DNA of 10,178 nt from Hydrogenophaga sp. (GTDB lineage: Bacteria > Pseudomonadota > Gammaproteobacteria > Burkholderiales > Burkholderiaceae_C), in assembly GCA_011390855.1 (NCBI GenBank), contig JAABRN010000321.1, positions 1 through 10,178 on the forward strand, written 5' to 3'. Shown piece by piece: positions 1 through 8,224 of this stretch. The notes beneath the pieces were generated by a model. It saw only the letters and a list, made by a program, of their open reading frames with translations, was not told the DNA's origin and did no database searches. Made by a program: the position numbers and the translations under genes. Each line of letters starts with the position of its first letter. Positions within the stretch are counted from its first letter, which is position 1.

Positions 1-2054
<2,054 letters not shown>

Positions 2055-2144
2055 GGACACGTCCTTTGGCTTTGGGTCATCTGAATCGCAAACGGTAAGA
2101 GCAGAGAATCGGGCAATTCGTTCACATCTGGGGCGGGTTCGCTC

Positions 2145-2501
2145 TTATTCAACTGGTTCACTCAGGCATTGCAGTGGATGTCCTGCACCTCTGGCTGCTT
2201 GCGAGACCTGATCAACCTTGGTGCTGGCCACATCGCGAGAATAAACCCCGCAGATGCCTTTGCCCTCCAGGTGAATCTTGAGCATGATCTGCGTGGCGGT
2301 TTCCCTGTCCTTGCCAAAGTACTCTTGAATGACATGGACCACGAACTCCATGGGAGTGAAGTCATCATTGAGCAGAACGACCTGGAACATCTGTGGAGGC
2401 TTGGTGCGCTGGGTTCGGCGCTCGAGCACCACCGCGTCGTCGTTTCCCACGCTGGGGGGAGCGACCGGTGTTTCGGGTTTTTTGGGATTCTGGGTGGCCA
2501 T
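2145..2501 (-). CDS. clpS: ClpS, N-degron adaptor of ClpAP
   Basis: Small cytoplasmic adaptor that binds proteins with bulky N-terminal residues (N-end rule) and hands them to ClpA, whose gene follows on the same strand. It is 118 aa (E. coli ClpS is 106 aa): a disordered Lys/Pro-rich tail (1-35), then the ClpS core with [14 protein letters not shown] (41-54), [16 protein letters not shown] (72-87) and HPLQCL (108-113). The substrate-pocket residues of E. coli ClpS have clear counterparts: the Asp pair D46-D47, T49, M51, H77 and L110. ATG 2501 (MATQ) is preferred. An in-frame ATG at 2510 would add only MDF and overlaps a -10-like TAGAAT, which suggests it is not the start. No good Shine-Dalgarno is seen. 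The longer upstream open frame (to 2708) runs through the icd terminator and has no ClpS-like content, so it is not used. Confidence 0.96.
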   Translation of the reverse strand: MATQNPKKPETPVAPPSVGNDDAVVLERRTQRTKPPQMFQVVLLNDDFTPMEFVVHVIQEYFGKDRETATQIMLKIHLEGKGICGVYSRDVASTKVDQVSQAARGAGHPLQCLSEPVE

Positions 2502-2508
2502 GAAATCC

Positions 2509-2514
2509 ATTCTA
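2509..2514 (-). promoter_or_regulatory. -10-like hexamer TAGAAT just before the clpS start
   Basis: Read on the minus strand, TAGAAT matches the sigma-70 -10 consensus TATAAT at 5 of 6 bases and ends 7 bases before ATG 2501. No clear TTGACA-like -35 is visible at 16-18 bases spacing. If real, transcription would begin at or next to the ATG, giving a leaderless or nearly leaderless clpS mRNA. This is inference from spacing and from the lack of a Shine-Dalgarno. Confidence 0.35.
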
Positions 2515-2638
2515 GCGGCGCGCACACATCCCCAAAGAAAGCCGGGCATAGCAACCGTGAATCCGCCTTGGGATGGGTGGCGCGGGCAAGGCTGACAGAG
2601 CAACTCATACGCCATTGTGCAGCGCAGACCCAAAACAA

Positions 2639-2669
2639 AACCGCCGAGGAAGCATGCTTCCTGGCGGTT
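2639..2669 (-). terminator. Rho-independent terminator of icd
   Basis: Inverted repeat downstream of the icd stop. An outer stem of 7 bp (2639-2645 with 2663-2669) and an inner stem AGGAAG/CTTCCT close a CATG loop, with one unpaired base at 2646. Read in the icd direction the stem is followed by TTGTTTTG, a reasonable U-rich tail; in the other direction the tail is poor. It separates icd from clpS, so clpS-clpA should have its own promoter. Confidence 0.75.
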
Positions 2670-2735
2670 ATTTGTGGCATTTGTTTCTCCCGGCACTTCG
2701 TCCGACAAACGGATGAAGCGGGAAACCTCAACGGG

Positions 2736-3989
2736 TCACATGTTTTCGATCATCACCTGGCCAAAGCCGGAGCAGCTGACCTGGGTCGCACCGTCCATCA
2801 GACGGGCGAAGTCGTAGGTGACTTTTTTGCTGGCGATGGATTTTTCGATCGAGCTGATGATGAGGTCCGCAGCTTCTGTCCAGCCCATGTGGCGCAACAT
2901 CATTTCAGCGGACAGGATTTCGGAACCTGGGTTCACGTAGTCTTTGCCTGCGTACTTGGGAGCCGTGCCGTGGGTGGCTTCAAAGCAAGCCACCGTGTCA
3001 GAGAGGTTTGCACCGGGTGCGATACCGATACCACCGACCTGCGCAGCCAGGGCATCAGAGATGTAGTCGCCGTTCAGGTTGAGCGTGGCCACCACGGAAT
3101 ACTCTGAGGGACGCAAAAGAATCTGCTGGAGGAAGGCATCGGCGATGCTGTCCTTGACGATGATTTCCTTGCCCGTCTTCGGGTTCTTGAATTTGCACCA
3201 TGGGCCGCCGTCGATCAACTCAGCGCCGAATTCCTTCTGCGCCAGTGCGTAGGCCCAATCGCGGAAGCCACCCTCGGTGTACTTCATGATGTTGCCTTTG
3301 TGCACGATGGTCACATTGGGCTTGTCGTTGTCAATGGCGTACTGGATCGCTTTGCGTACCAAGCGCTCGGTACCCTCACGCGAAACAGGCTTGATACCAA
3401 TACCGGAGGTGTTCGGGAAGCGGATCTTGGTCACGCCCATCTCGTCCATCAGGAACTTGATGAGCTTCTTGGCCTTCTCGGATTCTGCTTCGTATTCAAT
3501 GCCGGCATAAATATCTTCCGAGTTCTCACGGAAGATCACCATGTTGGTCTTCTCAGGCTCCTTCAACGGAGAAGGCACGCCTTTGAAGTACTGCACAGGG
3601 CGCAGGCACACGTAGAGGTCGAGTTCCTGGCGCAGGGCCACGTTGAGCGAACGGATACCACCGCCCACTGGCGTGGTCAGCGGGCCCTTGATCGACACAA
3701 CATACTCTTTCAGAGCAGCAAGGGTTTCTTCCGGCAGCCACACGTCGGGGCCGTAGACCTTGGTCGACTTCTCCCCTGCATACACCTCCATCCAGTGGAT
3801 TTTCTTTTTGCCACCGTAGGCCTTGGCCACGGCAGCGTCCACCACCTTGAGCATCACGGGGGTGATGTCCAGGCCGGTGCCGTCTCCCTCGATGTAGGGA
3901 ATGACGGGCTCGTCAGGCACATTAAGCGACATGTCGGCATTGACGGTGATCTTCTGGCCTTCTGCGGGCACTTTGATGTGCTGGTACAT
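2736..3989 (-). CDS. icd: NADP-dependent isocitrate dehydrogenase
   Basis: Oxidises isocitrate to 2-oxoglutarate and CO2 in the TCA cycle, making NADPH; a cytoplasmic homodimer. It is 417 aa and near-colinear with E. coli Icd (416 aa), one residue offset. Substrate residues are visible: S114 and N116 in [11 protein letters not shown]120, R130, R154, Y161 and K231. Metal-site residues D308 and D312 lie in [13 protein letters not shown]. The cofactor determinants K345, Y346, Y392 and R396 match those of the NADP enzyme rather than the NAD type. S114 corresponds to the serine that AceK phosphorylates in E. coli to divert carbon to the glyoxylate shunt, so the same control is possible; aceK is not in the window. 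ATG 3989 (MYQHIKVP) is chosen by alignment, with GGAG 10 bases upstream. An upstream in-frame ATG at 4031 would add 14 residues that fit no Icd N-terminus. Confidence 0.98.
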   Translation of the reverse strand: MYQHIKVPAEGQKITVNADMSLNVPDEPVIPYIEGDGTGLDITPVMLKVVDAAVAKAYGGKKKIHWMEVYAGEKSTKVYGPDVWLPEETLAALKEYVVSIKGPLTTPVGGGIRSLNVALRQELDLYVCLRPVQYFKGVPSPLKEPEKTNMVIFRENSEDIYAGIEYEAESEKAKKLIKFLMDEMGVTKIRFPNTSGIGIKPVSREGTERLVRKAIQYAIDNDKPNVTIVHKGNIMKYTEGGFRDWAYALAQKEFGAELIDGGPWCKFKNPKTGKEIIVKDSIADAFLQQILLRPSEYSVVATLNLNGDYISDALAAQVGGIGIAPGANLSDTVACFEATHGTAPKYAGKDYVNPGSEILSAEMMLRHMGWTEAADLIISSIEKSIASKKVTYDFARLMDGATQVSCSGFGQVMIENM

Positions 3990-4024
3990 GGAATCGGGTC
4001 TCCGGTAATAGCTGGGAAAGCAAT

Positions 4025-4040
4025 GCAACAAATCTGTTGC
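4025..4040. repeat. Inverted repeat in the icd leader (GCAACA-N4-TGTTGC)
   Basis: Perfect 6-bp arms with a 4-base spacer, 36 bases upstream of the icd ATG. It would be transcribed in the icd leader if the promoter lies farther upstream and could form a small hairpin or be a protein site. No known operator was recognised. Confidence 0.35.
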
Positions 4041-4060
4041 CGAGGCTGCATCGGCTGAAA

Positions 4061-4077
4061 CATCATTTCATATGATG
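4061..4077. repeat. Inverted repeat upstream of icd (CATCAT-N5-ATGATG)
   Basis: Perfect 6-bp arms around TTCAT, in the gap between icd and the divergent DUF192 gene. It lies just downstream (in the icd direction) of a -10-like TAAAAT (minus strand, 4087-4092), so it is placed like an operator near a start site. This is inference from position; the regulator is unknown. Confidence 0.35.
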
Positions 4078-4086
4078 CATCGTGCG

Positions 4087-4092
4087 ATTTTA
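4087..4092 (-). promoter_or_regulatory. icd: Possible -10 element for icd (TAAAAT)
   Basis: On the minus strand TAAAAT matches the -10 consensus at 5 of 6 bases, about 100 bases upstream of the icd ATG. No convincing -35 is seen at the proper distance; TTGATA lies too close (about 6 bases) to serve. Weak call. Confidence 0.25.
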
Positions 4093-4114
4093 TCCCTATC
4101 AACTGTACCGGGAC

Positions 4115-4129
4115 TGACACCCGATGTCA
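4115..4129. repeat. Dyad TGACA-N5-TGTCA between icd and the DUF192 gene
   Basis: Perfect 5-bp arms with a 5-base spacer, a form common for dimeric transcription factor sites. It covers the -35 zone expected for the TAAAAT candidate of icd and lies about 55 bases upstream of the candidate -10 of the divergent gene, so it could serve either. The binding protein is unknown. Confidence 0.3.
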
Positions 4130-4183
4130 CCTCCAAAGCGGCGCTCGCGAGATCCTTCGGCTTTCATCTGGAAGCTGCGACGG

Positions 4184-4189
4184 TAAGAT
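4184..4189 (+). promoter_or_regulatory. -10-like hexamer TAAGAT six bases before the DUF192 ATG
   Basis: TAAGAT matches TATAAT at 4 of 6 bases and is followed by GCCACC and then ATG. CTTTCA lies 17 bases upstream as a weak -35 (3 of 6). The ATG has no good Shine-Dalgarno. The arrangement suggests transcription starting at or near the A of ATG. Confidence 0.3.
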
Positions 4190-4195
4190 GCCACC

Positions 4196-4699
4196 ATGAA
4201 AGCATGTCATGCCTCCGTTCACCGTCGCAAGCCAGCCTGGGCTGCGCGATGCATTGTCGCGCTGACCCTTGCATCTTCTGCCTCATGGATGGCTCACGCC
4301 GACCAACGGCCAGGCCAGCCCCAACTGGATTTGTCCCGCACCCGGTTGAGTGCAGGCATGCACCAGATCGACGCGCAAGTGGCCCAAACGCCTGCTCAAC
4401 GCCAGATAGGACTCATGCACCGGCGTGAGATGCCGCAGCACGAAGGCATGCTTTTCGTGTTCGAACAACCCAGCGTGCAGTGCTTCTGGATGAAAAACAC
4501 CCTGATCCCCTTGACGGCTGCGTTCGTTGCCGACGATGGCAGCATCGTGAATCTGGTGGACATGCAGCCCCTGTCTGAAGAAAGCCATTGCTCCGAGCGC
4601 CCGGTGCGCTATGTGCTCGAGATGAACCAGGGCTGGTTTGACAAGCGCCGCATTGGCGCAGGCTACCGGCTGGCCGGCTCGTTTTTTCAGACTCGATAG
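4196..4699 (+). CDS. Exported DUF192 family protein
   Basis: 167-aa protein of the DUF192 family, whose biochemical role is not settled to my knowledge. The N-terminus is a signal peptide: basic residues at 10-18, a hydrophobic stretch about 19-33, then AHA before D36 as a likely signal peptidase I site. The mature protein should be periplasmic, or extracellular. The family core is clear: QRQIGLMHR (68-76), GMLFVFE (84-90), CFWMKNTLIPL (96-106), then DDGSIV (113-118) and RYVLEMNQGWF (138-148) near the C-terminus. ATG 4196 gives a proper signal peptide with no strong ribosome-binding site. The gene stands alone, divergent from icd and convergent with sodB, so its neighbours say little about its job. 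Confidence 0.9.
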   Translation: MKACHASVHRRKPAWAARCIVALTLASSASWMAHADQRPGQPQLDLSRTRLSAGMHQIDAQVAQTPAQRQIGLMHRREMPQHEGMLFVFEQPSVQCFWMKNTLIPLTAAFVADDGSIVNLVDMQPLSEESHCSERPVRYVLEMNQGWFDKRRIGAGYRLAGSFFQTR

Positions 4700-4708
4700 C
4701 GGCGAGTA

Positions 4709-4734
4709 TTCAACAAAAAAAGTTCAACAAAAAA
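4709..4734. repeat. Tandem direct repeat TTCAACAAAAAA
   Basis: The 12-mer TTCAACAAAAAA occurs twice (4709-4720 and 4723-4734) with a 2-base spacer. The second copy runs into the terminator stem. On the minus strand it yields two U-tracts in a row after the sodB hairpin. Confidence 0.7.
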
Positions 4735-4753
4735 GCGGCCTGGCGGCCGCTTT
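4732..4753. terminator. Bidirectional terminator between the DUF192 gene and sodB
   Basis: Perfect 9-bp stem AAAGCGGCC / GGCCGCTTT with a TGGC loop, located between two convergent genes. In the sodB direction (minus strand) it is followed by TTTTTT, GTTGAA and a second run of T, a strong intrinsic terminator. In the plus direction the tail is only TTTCT, so it should be weaker for the DUF192 gene. Confidence 0.85.
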
Positions 4754-4771
4754 CTAAATCAACAGCCGCTC

Positions 4772-5353
4772 TCAGGCGAAGTTGGATTCGGCAAATGACC
4801 AGTTCACCAATTTGTCGATGAAGGTCTCGACGAACTTCGGGCGCGCATTGCGGTAGTCAATGTAGTAGGCGTGCTCCCATACATCCACCGTCAGCAATGC
4901 CTTGTCGTCCGTGGTGAGCGGCGTGCCAGCGGCACCGGTGTTCACAATGTCGACCGTTCCATCGGCCTTCTTGACCAGCCAGGTCCAGCCTGAGCCGAAA
5001 TTGCCCACGGCGCTTTTCACGAAAGCTTCCTTGAATGCAGCATAGCTGCCCCACTTGGCATTGATGGCATTCGCCAGCGCACCGGATGGCTCGCCGCCGC
5101 CGTTGGGCTTCATGCAATTCCAGAAGAAGGTGTGGTTCCAGATCTGGGCTGCGTTGTTGTAAACGCCACCACTGGCCTTCTTGATGATGGCTTCCAGGTC
5201 GAGGTTCTCGAACTCGGTTCCCTTTTGGAGGTTGTTCAGGTTCACCACGTAGGCGTTGTGGTGCTTGCCGTGGTGGAACTCAAGCGTCTCACGGCTGTAG
5301 TGTGGAGCCAGATCATCCAGGCTGTAGGGCAATGCGGGCAGGGTATGTTCCAT
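4772..5353 (-). CDS. sodB: Superoxide dismutase [Fe]
   Basis: Turns superoxide into oxygen and hydrogen peroxide in the cytoplasm. It is 193 aa, the usual length, and alignable end to end with E. coli SodB. The metal ligands are H27, H74, D157 and H161, in [19 protein letters not shown] and [17 protein letters not shown]70 in the AAQ triplet before the second ligand helix is the FeSOD-type glutamine; MnSODs place their glutamine elsewhere (the position of G142 in this protein's AAGTPL). No signal peptide is seen, so it is cytoplasmic. ATG 5353 has AGGA 7 bases upstream (in GAGGAAAACCC). It follows xseA by 120 bases on the same strand. A weak promoter-like pair (TTGCAC at 5425-5430 and TACAAG at 5403-5408, 16 bases apart on the minus strand) could give it its own transcript; no Fur box was recognised. 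Confidence 0.97.
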   Translation of the reverse strand: MEHTLPALPYSLDDLAPHYSRETLEFHHGKHHNAYVVNLNNLQKGTEFENLDLEAIIKKASGGVYNNAAQIWNHTFFWNCMKPNGGGEPSGALANAINAKWGSYAAFKEAFVKSAVGNFGSGWTWLVKKADGTVDIVNTGAAGTPLTTDDKALLTVDVWEHAYYIDYRNARPKFVETFIDKLVNWSFAESNFA

Positions 5354-5442
5354 GGGTTTTCCTCGTGTGATTGAAGTTTTGAAAACAACGAACGATGGTC
5401 AACTTGTAAAATTCAGGCCATCGTGTGCAATGTCATTGTAGG

Positions 5443-5474
5443 AAACCCTGATGCAAGCAACAGCAACAGGGTTT
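5443..5474 (-). repeat. Inverted repeat AAACCCTG-N16-CAGGGTTT at the xseA stop
   Basis: Perfect 8-bp arms separated by 16 bases, the first arm beginning with the last base of the xseA TAA stop (minus-strand reading). There is no U-run after it and the loop is long, so it is a poor intrinsic terminator. It may be a weak terminator, an mRNA 3' hairpin, or an operator for sodB, whose start lies 90 bases downstream. Confidence 0.45.
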
Positions 5475-6769
5475 TACTGCGGGTTGACCGTCAACCCGAG
5501 TTGCCCATCTGACAGCGTCGCAACCACCGCTTGACCAGGACGGCTTTGGCCAACGTGCGTGATTGCCACACCTTGTGCATCACTCAAGTACGCATAACCG
5601 CGCTCGAGCACCAGTTTCGGATCCAGCATCCCCAGTGATGTTTCACAGGTCTGCAAGCGCCTGCGCTGCAGCTCAATGGCGCGATTCACAGCCTTCGGCA
5701 AAGAAGCCTCCAAGGCATCGATGCGCATCTGGTGGCGCTGCGCGGCATGCTTCACACCGCTCTGTATCCTGTGGTGAAGCGCAGACAACCGCTGAGCGCT
5801 TTCATGCAACCGCGATGATGGCCGCCCCAACCGCTGTGCGATGTAATCGATGCGCTGAGCACGGCGATCCAGGCCACTGACCATCTCGTCCCGCAAGCGT
5901 TCTCCCAGGTAGGTCAGTTCGCCCAGACGCTGCTCCCGAGCCGGGGAACACAGCTCTGCCGCAGCCGTTGGCGTGGGCGCGCGCAAGTCCGCTACAAAAT
6001 CGGCCAGAGTGAAGTCCGTTTCATGACCAACACCACACACCACCGGCATGGGGGCATCAGCAATGGTTCGCACCACGTTCGCATCGTTGAACGACCACAG
6101 ATCTTCCAGTGAGCCGCCGCCACGTACCAGCAACAACACATCGCTTTCGCCCAGCTCCTCGAAGCGCCTGAACGCCGTTTGCAGGGCTGCGCAAAGCTCC
6201 ACGGGTGCCTGAGCGCCCTGAACGGCTGCGGGATAAATCACCACCGGCAGATGCGGCACACGTCGGCGAAGCGCTGTCACGACATCTCGCAAAGCCGCAG
6301 CACCCAGCGATGTGACCACACCAATGCTTCTGGGCTGCGCCGGCAAAGACTTTTTTCGGGCGGCATCGAACAAGCCCTCCGCTTCAAGCTTGGCCTTGAG
6401 CAGCAGAAACTGTTCAAACAGCGCCCCCTGCCCCACAGGCTGCAGGTTGTCGACAATCAGTTGCAGGTCGCCCCTGGGGCCATACACATCCAGTTTGCCG
6501 CGCGCCTCCACCAGCTGGCCGTCGCGGGGTTGAAACTTCAACTGCTCGGCCGCGCGCCGAAACATGGCGCAACGCACCTGGCCAGACTCGTCCTTGAGCG
6601 AAAAATAACAATGCCCGCTGGCCGCCTTCGAAAAGCCGGAAAGCTCGCCGCGAACCGCGACAGGATTGAACCGCACAGACAAAGTGTCCGCGATGGCTCG
6701 CATGAGAGGCCCAACTGCCCAGATTCGGCCCACAGCATCGACAGATTGAGAGAAAAAACCTTCATTCAT
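5474..6769 (-). CDS. xseA: Exodeoxyribonuclease VII large subunit
   Basis: Large subunit of exonuclease VII, which degrades single-stranded DNA from both ends into short oligonucleotides in repair and recombination. From ATG 6769 it is 431 aa (E. coli XseA 456 aa). An N-terminal OB-fold (about 20-115; YFSLKDESGQVRCAMFR at 55-71) binds ssDNA. The catalytic domain has RSIGVVTSLGAAALRD (147-162), LLVRGGGSLEDLWSFND (213-229) and CGVGHETDFTLADFVADLRA (245-264). R216, H249 and D252 lie in the motifs reported as essential in the E. coli enzyme. A long Arg/Gln-rich helical region (about 275-390) matches the coiled-coil arm that carries XseB, and a short C-terminal segment follows. GGAG 5 bases before ATG 6769 supports this start over the in-frame ATG at 6796. 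The small-subunit gene xseB is not in the window. Confidence 0.96.
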   Translation of the reverse strand: MNEGFFSQSVDAVGRIWAVGPLMRAIADTLSVRFNPVAVRGELSGFSKAASGHCYFSLKDESGQVRCAMFRRAAEQLKFQPRDGQLVEARGKLDVYGPRGDLQLIVDNLQPVGQGALFEQFLLLKAKLEAEGLFDAARKKSLPAQPRSIGVVTSLGAAALRDVVTALRRRVPHLPVVIYPAAVQGAQAPVELCAALQTAFRRFEELGESDVLLLVRGGGSLEDLWSFNDANVVRTIADAPMPVVCGVGHETDFTLADFVADLRAPTPTAAAELCSPAREQRLGELTYLGERLRDEMVSGLDRRAQRIDYIAQRLGRPSSRLHESAQRLSALHHRIQSGVKHAAQRHQMRIDALEASLPKAVNRAIELQRRRLQTCETSLGMLDPKLVLERGYAYLSDAQGVAITHVGQSRPGQAVVATLSDGQLGLTVNPQ

Positions 6770-7136
6770 GCGGGCTCCAGACCGAAAAGTTTCCACAGGC
6801 TACGCCAATCAAGGTGTTAAGCATGCGCCCCTTTGCGGCGCGCGGATGACGGCCACAAGCCTTTGATTTCAAAGTGTTTTGCATGGTGCTTCTGAGTGTC
6901 CTCGAGCGAAGCAGTTTGGCCTGCCTGGACGAATATCCGAACCACTCGAGGTTCTTCACAAAGTTATCCACAGAGGATTTGACCCAAGAGGCCAGGGCCG
7001 ATGGGAACTGGCCGGCATGGTCTCCGCAAGCGGCTTCATTCGGAAAAGCCGATAGGGGCCGGCTGTGCTCGTACGACATAATCTAGCGATTGAAACCAGT
7101 CCGCCTGTTGCGGCGGCGACCGCCTGGAGCCCTGTT
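6770..7136. other. Divergent intergenic region between xseA and exbB
   Basis: 367 bases between two divergent genes. I see no supportable coding gene: short frames on both strands here have no recognisable content and poor start signals. It holds a DnaA-box sequence (6964-6972), a related AAAGTTTCCACAGG (6786-6799), a perfect palindrome CTTTGA-TT-TCAAAG (6861-6874), a 7-bp inverted pair CCTCGAG/CTCGAGG (6900-6906 and 6945-6951), and a -10-like CATAAT (7077-7082) for exbB without a good -35. Confidence 0.7.
6964..6972 (+). promoter_or_regulatory. DnaA-box sequence TTATCCACA
   Basis: Exact match to the strong DnaA box TTATCCACA, inside AAAGTTATCCACAGAGG, in the gap between divergent xseA and exbB. 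It is the only perfect copy I noticed in the window, so this is not an origin cluster. It could be a site where DnaA influences one of the flanking promoters, or chance. Confidence 0.4.
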
Positions 7137-7778
7137 TTGTTTTCCATCATACAAGCCGCTGGCTGGCCCATCTGGCCCCTGATCGCCTGTTCCATCCTGG
7201 GACTGGCCCTCATCATTGAGCGCTTCATCAGCCTGAAAACCGACAGGATCGTCCCGCCCAAACTACTGGACGAGGCGATCATGGTTTCAAACGCCAGCAT
7301 TCCCGGCCCCGACGTGGTGGCCCAACTGGAGCAGAATTCGGTGCTGGGCGAGGTACTGGCCAGCGGATTTCGCACACTCAACAGCAACCCGAAAGTCAGC
7401 GAGAGCGATTTGCGATCGAGCCTGGAGGGGGCGGGTCGTCAAGCCGCGGCCAAGCTGCAGCGTTATCTGGGCGCCCTGGCCACCATTGCATCGGCGGCGC
7501 CTCTGCTGGGTCTGCTGGGCACGGTGATCGGCATGATCGAGATTTTTGCCTCGCAAGGCAGCGCTGGCGGCATGGGCACGTCACCGGGCGGTGGCGACCC
7601 CACACAACTGGCGCATGGTATTTCCATCGCGCTGTACAACACGGCCTTCGGGTTGATGGTGGCCATTCCCGCGCTCATCTTCTGGCGCTACTTCCGGGCG
7701 CGCGTGGATGCCTACCTGCTCGTGATGGAAGTGTCGTCCGAGCGTTTCGTCCGTCACTTGCTCAGGGTTCGCAAATGA
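7137..7778 (+). CDS. exbB: MotA/TolQ/ExbB proton channel family protein (ExbB-like)
   Basis: Inner-membrane channel subunit that, with ExbD, uses the proton gradient to energise outer-membrane work. From TTG 7137 it is 213 aa. Three membrane helices are visible: about 9-29 (WPIWPLIACSILGLALII), about 115-138 and about 165-185. The family signature APLLGLLGTVIGMIEIF (121-137) ends helix 2, and LYNTAFGLMVAIPALIFWRYF (166-186) forms helix 3; T129 and T169 are the channel-facing polar residues expected of the family. A Gly-rich periplasmic loop lies at 141-153. TTG 7137 is preferred because TGGAG (7125-7129) sits 7 bases before it and ExbB proteins of this type begin xFSIIQAAGWPIWPL. A GTG at 7065 is in frame with AGGGG before it and would add 24 residues, but a -10-like CATAAT lies inside that extension. 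The stop overlaps exbD by 4 bases. TolQ is the main alternative; no tolA, tolB or pal is present. Confidence 0.9.
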   Translation: MFSIIQAAGWPIWPLIACSILGLALIIERFISLKTDRIVPPKLLDEAIMVSNASIPGPDVVAQLEQNSVLGEVLASGFRTLNSNPKVSESDLRSSLEGAGRQAAAKLQRYLGALATIASAAPLLGLLGTVIGMIEIFASQGSAGGMGTSPGGGDPTQLAHGISIALYNTAFGLMVAIPALIFWRYFRARVDAYLLVMEVSSERFVRHLLRVRK

Positions 7779-8209
7779 ACTTTCAGACGACCAGCCGAGA
7801 TGAGCCCGAGATCAACCTGATCCCTTTCATCGACATTCTTCTGGTGGTCCTGATCTTCCTGATGCTGACCACCACCTACAGCAAGTTCACCGAACTCCAG
7901 GTCAACCTTCCCACCGCAGATGCCGCAGCGCTCAGCGACAAGCCCAGGGAGGTGATCGTCTCCATCAGCAGCGATGGCCGTTATGCCATTGACCGCCAGG
8001 TGCTCCAGGAGACCAGCGTCGATGCACTGACACGCGCACTGGCTGCGGCAAAACCTGACAACGGCGAGGTGGTCATTATCATCAGCGCCGATGCTGCTGC
8101 CACGCATCAGTCGGTCATCAACGTCATGGATGCCGCGCGTCGGGCACAGCTCGTTCAGATCACTTTCGCCACCCAGCAGTCGAACAGCGGGCCGGCCAAC
8201 CGCCCCTGA
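7775..8209 (+). CDS. exbD: ExbD/TolR family biopolymer transport protein
   Basis: Partner of the ExbB channel: one N-terminal membrane helix inserted in the pore, with the rest in the periplasm. It is 144 aa. The cytoplasmic N-tail (1-14) leads into NLIPFIDILLVVLIFLM, whose D20 matches the essential proton-carrying Asp of ExbD/TolR; the helix spans about 15-34. The periplasmic domain (about 42-135) carries the family fold, including VIVSISSDGRYAIDR and VVIIISADAAATH. ATG 7775 overlaps the exbB stop as ATGA, which implies translational coupling and a fixed stoichiometry. lpxK begins 15 bases after its stop. No tonB gene is seen near it, so the outer-membrane partner is unknown. Confidence 0.94.
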   Translation: MNFQTTSRDEPEINLIPFIDILLVVLIFLMLTTTYSKFTELQVNLPTADAAALSDKPREVIVSISSDGRYAIDRQVLQETSVDALTRALAAAKPDNGEVVIIISADAAATHQSVINVMDAARRAQLVQITFATQQSNSGPANRP

Positions 8210-8224
8210 CCAAGCGGTACCCCT

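Noticed and set aside
2511..2635. Heat-shock (sigma-32) promoter for clpS-clpA
   Set aside because: CTTGCCC and CCCATCC occur on the minus strand but are only about 7 bases apart, too close for the 13-15 base spacing needed.
2502..2708. N-terminal extension of clpS to give 187 aa
   Set aside because: It would run through the icd terminator hairpin and adds residues with no ClpS similarity; ClpS proteins are about 100-120 aa.
3300..4058. A 252-aa open frame on the plus strand
   Set aside because: Antisense to icd, with His- and Asp-rich content typical of a shadow frame and no family motifs.
4745..5353. Manganese rather than iron superoxide dismutase
   Set aside because: The AAQ glutamine (Q70) and overall match to SodB favour iron. 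Metal use cannot be proved from sequence, but the Mn-type glutamine position is not seen.
6900..6972. A replication origin around the DnaA box
   Set aside because: Only one perfect box, no AT-rich unwinding region, and no dnaA, dnaN, gidA or parAB genes nearby.
6762..7086. Small open frames on both strands in the xseA-exbB gap (105 aa minus, 70 aa plus)
   Set aside because: No recognisable content and no convincing ribosome site. The two frames overlap each other and the minus one also overlaps the xseA start, so there is no basis to call either a gene.
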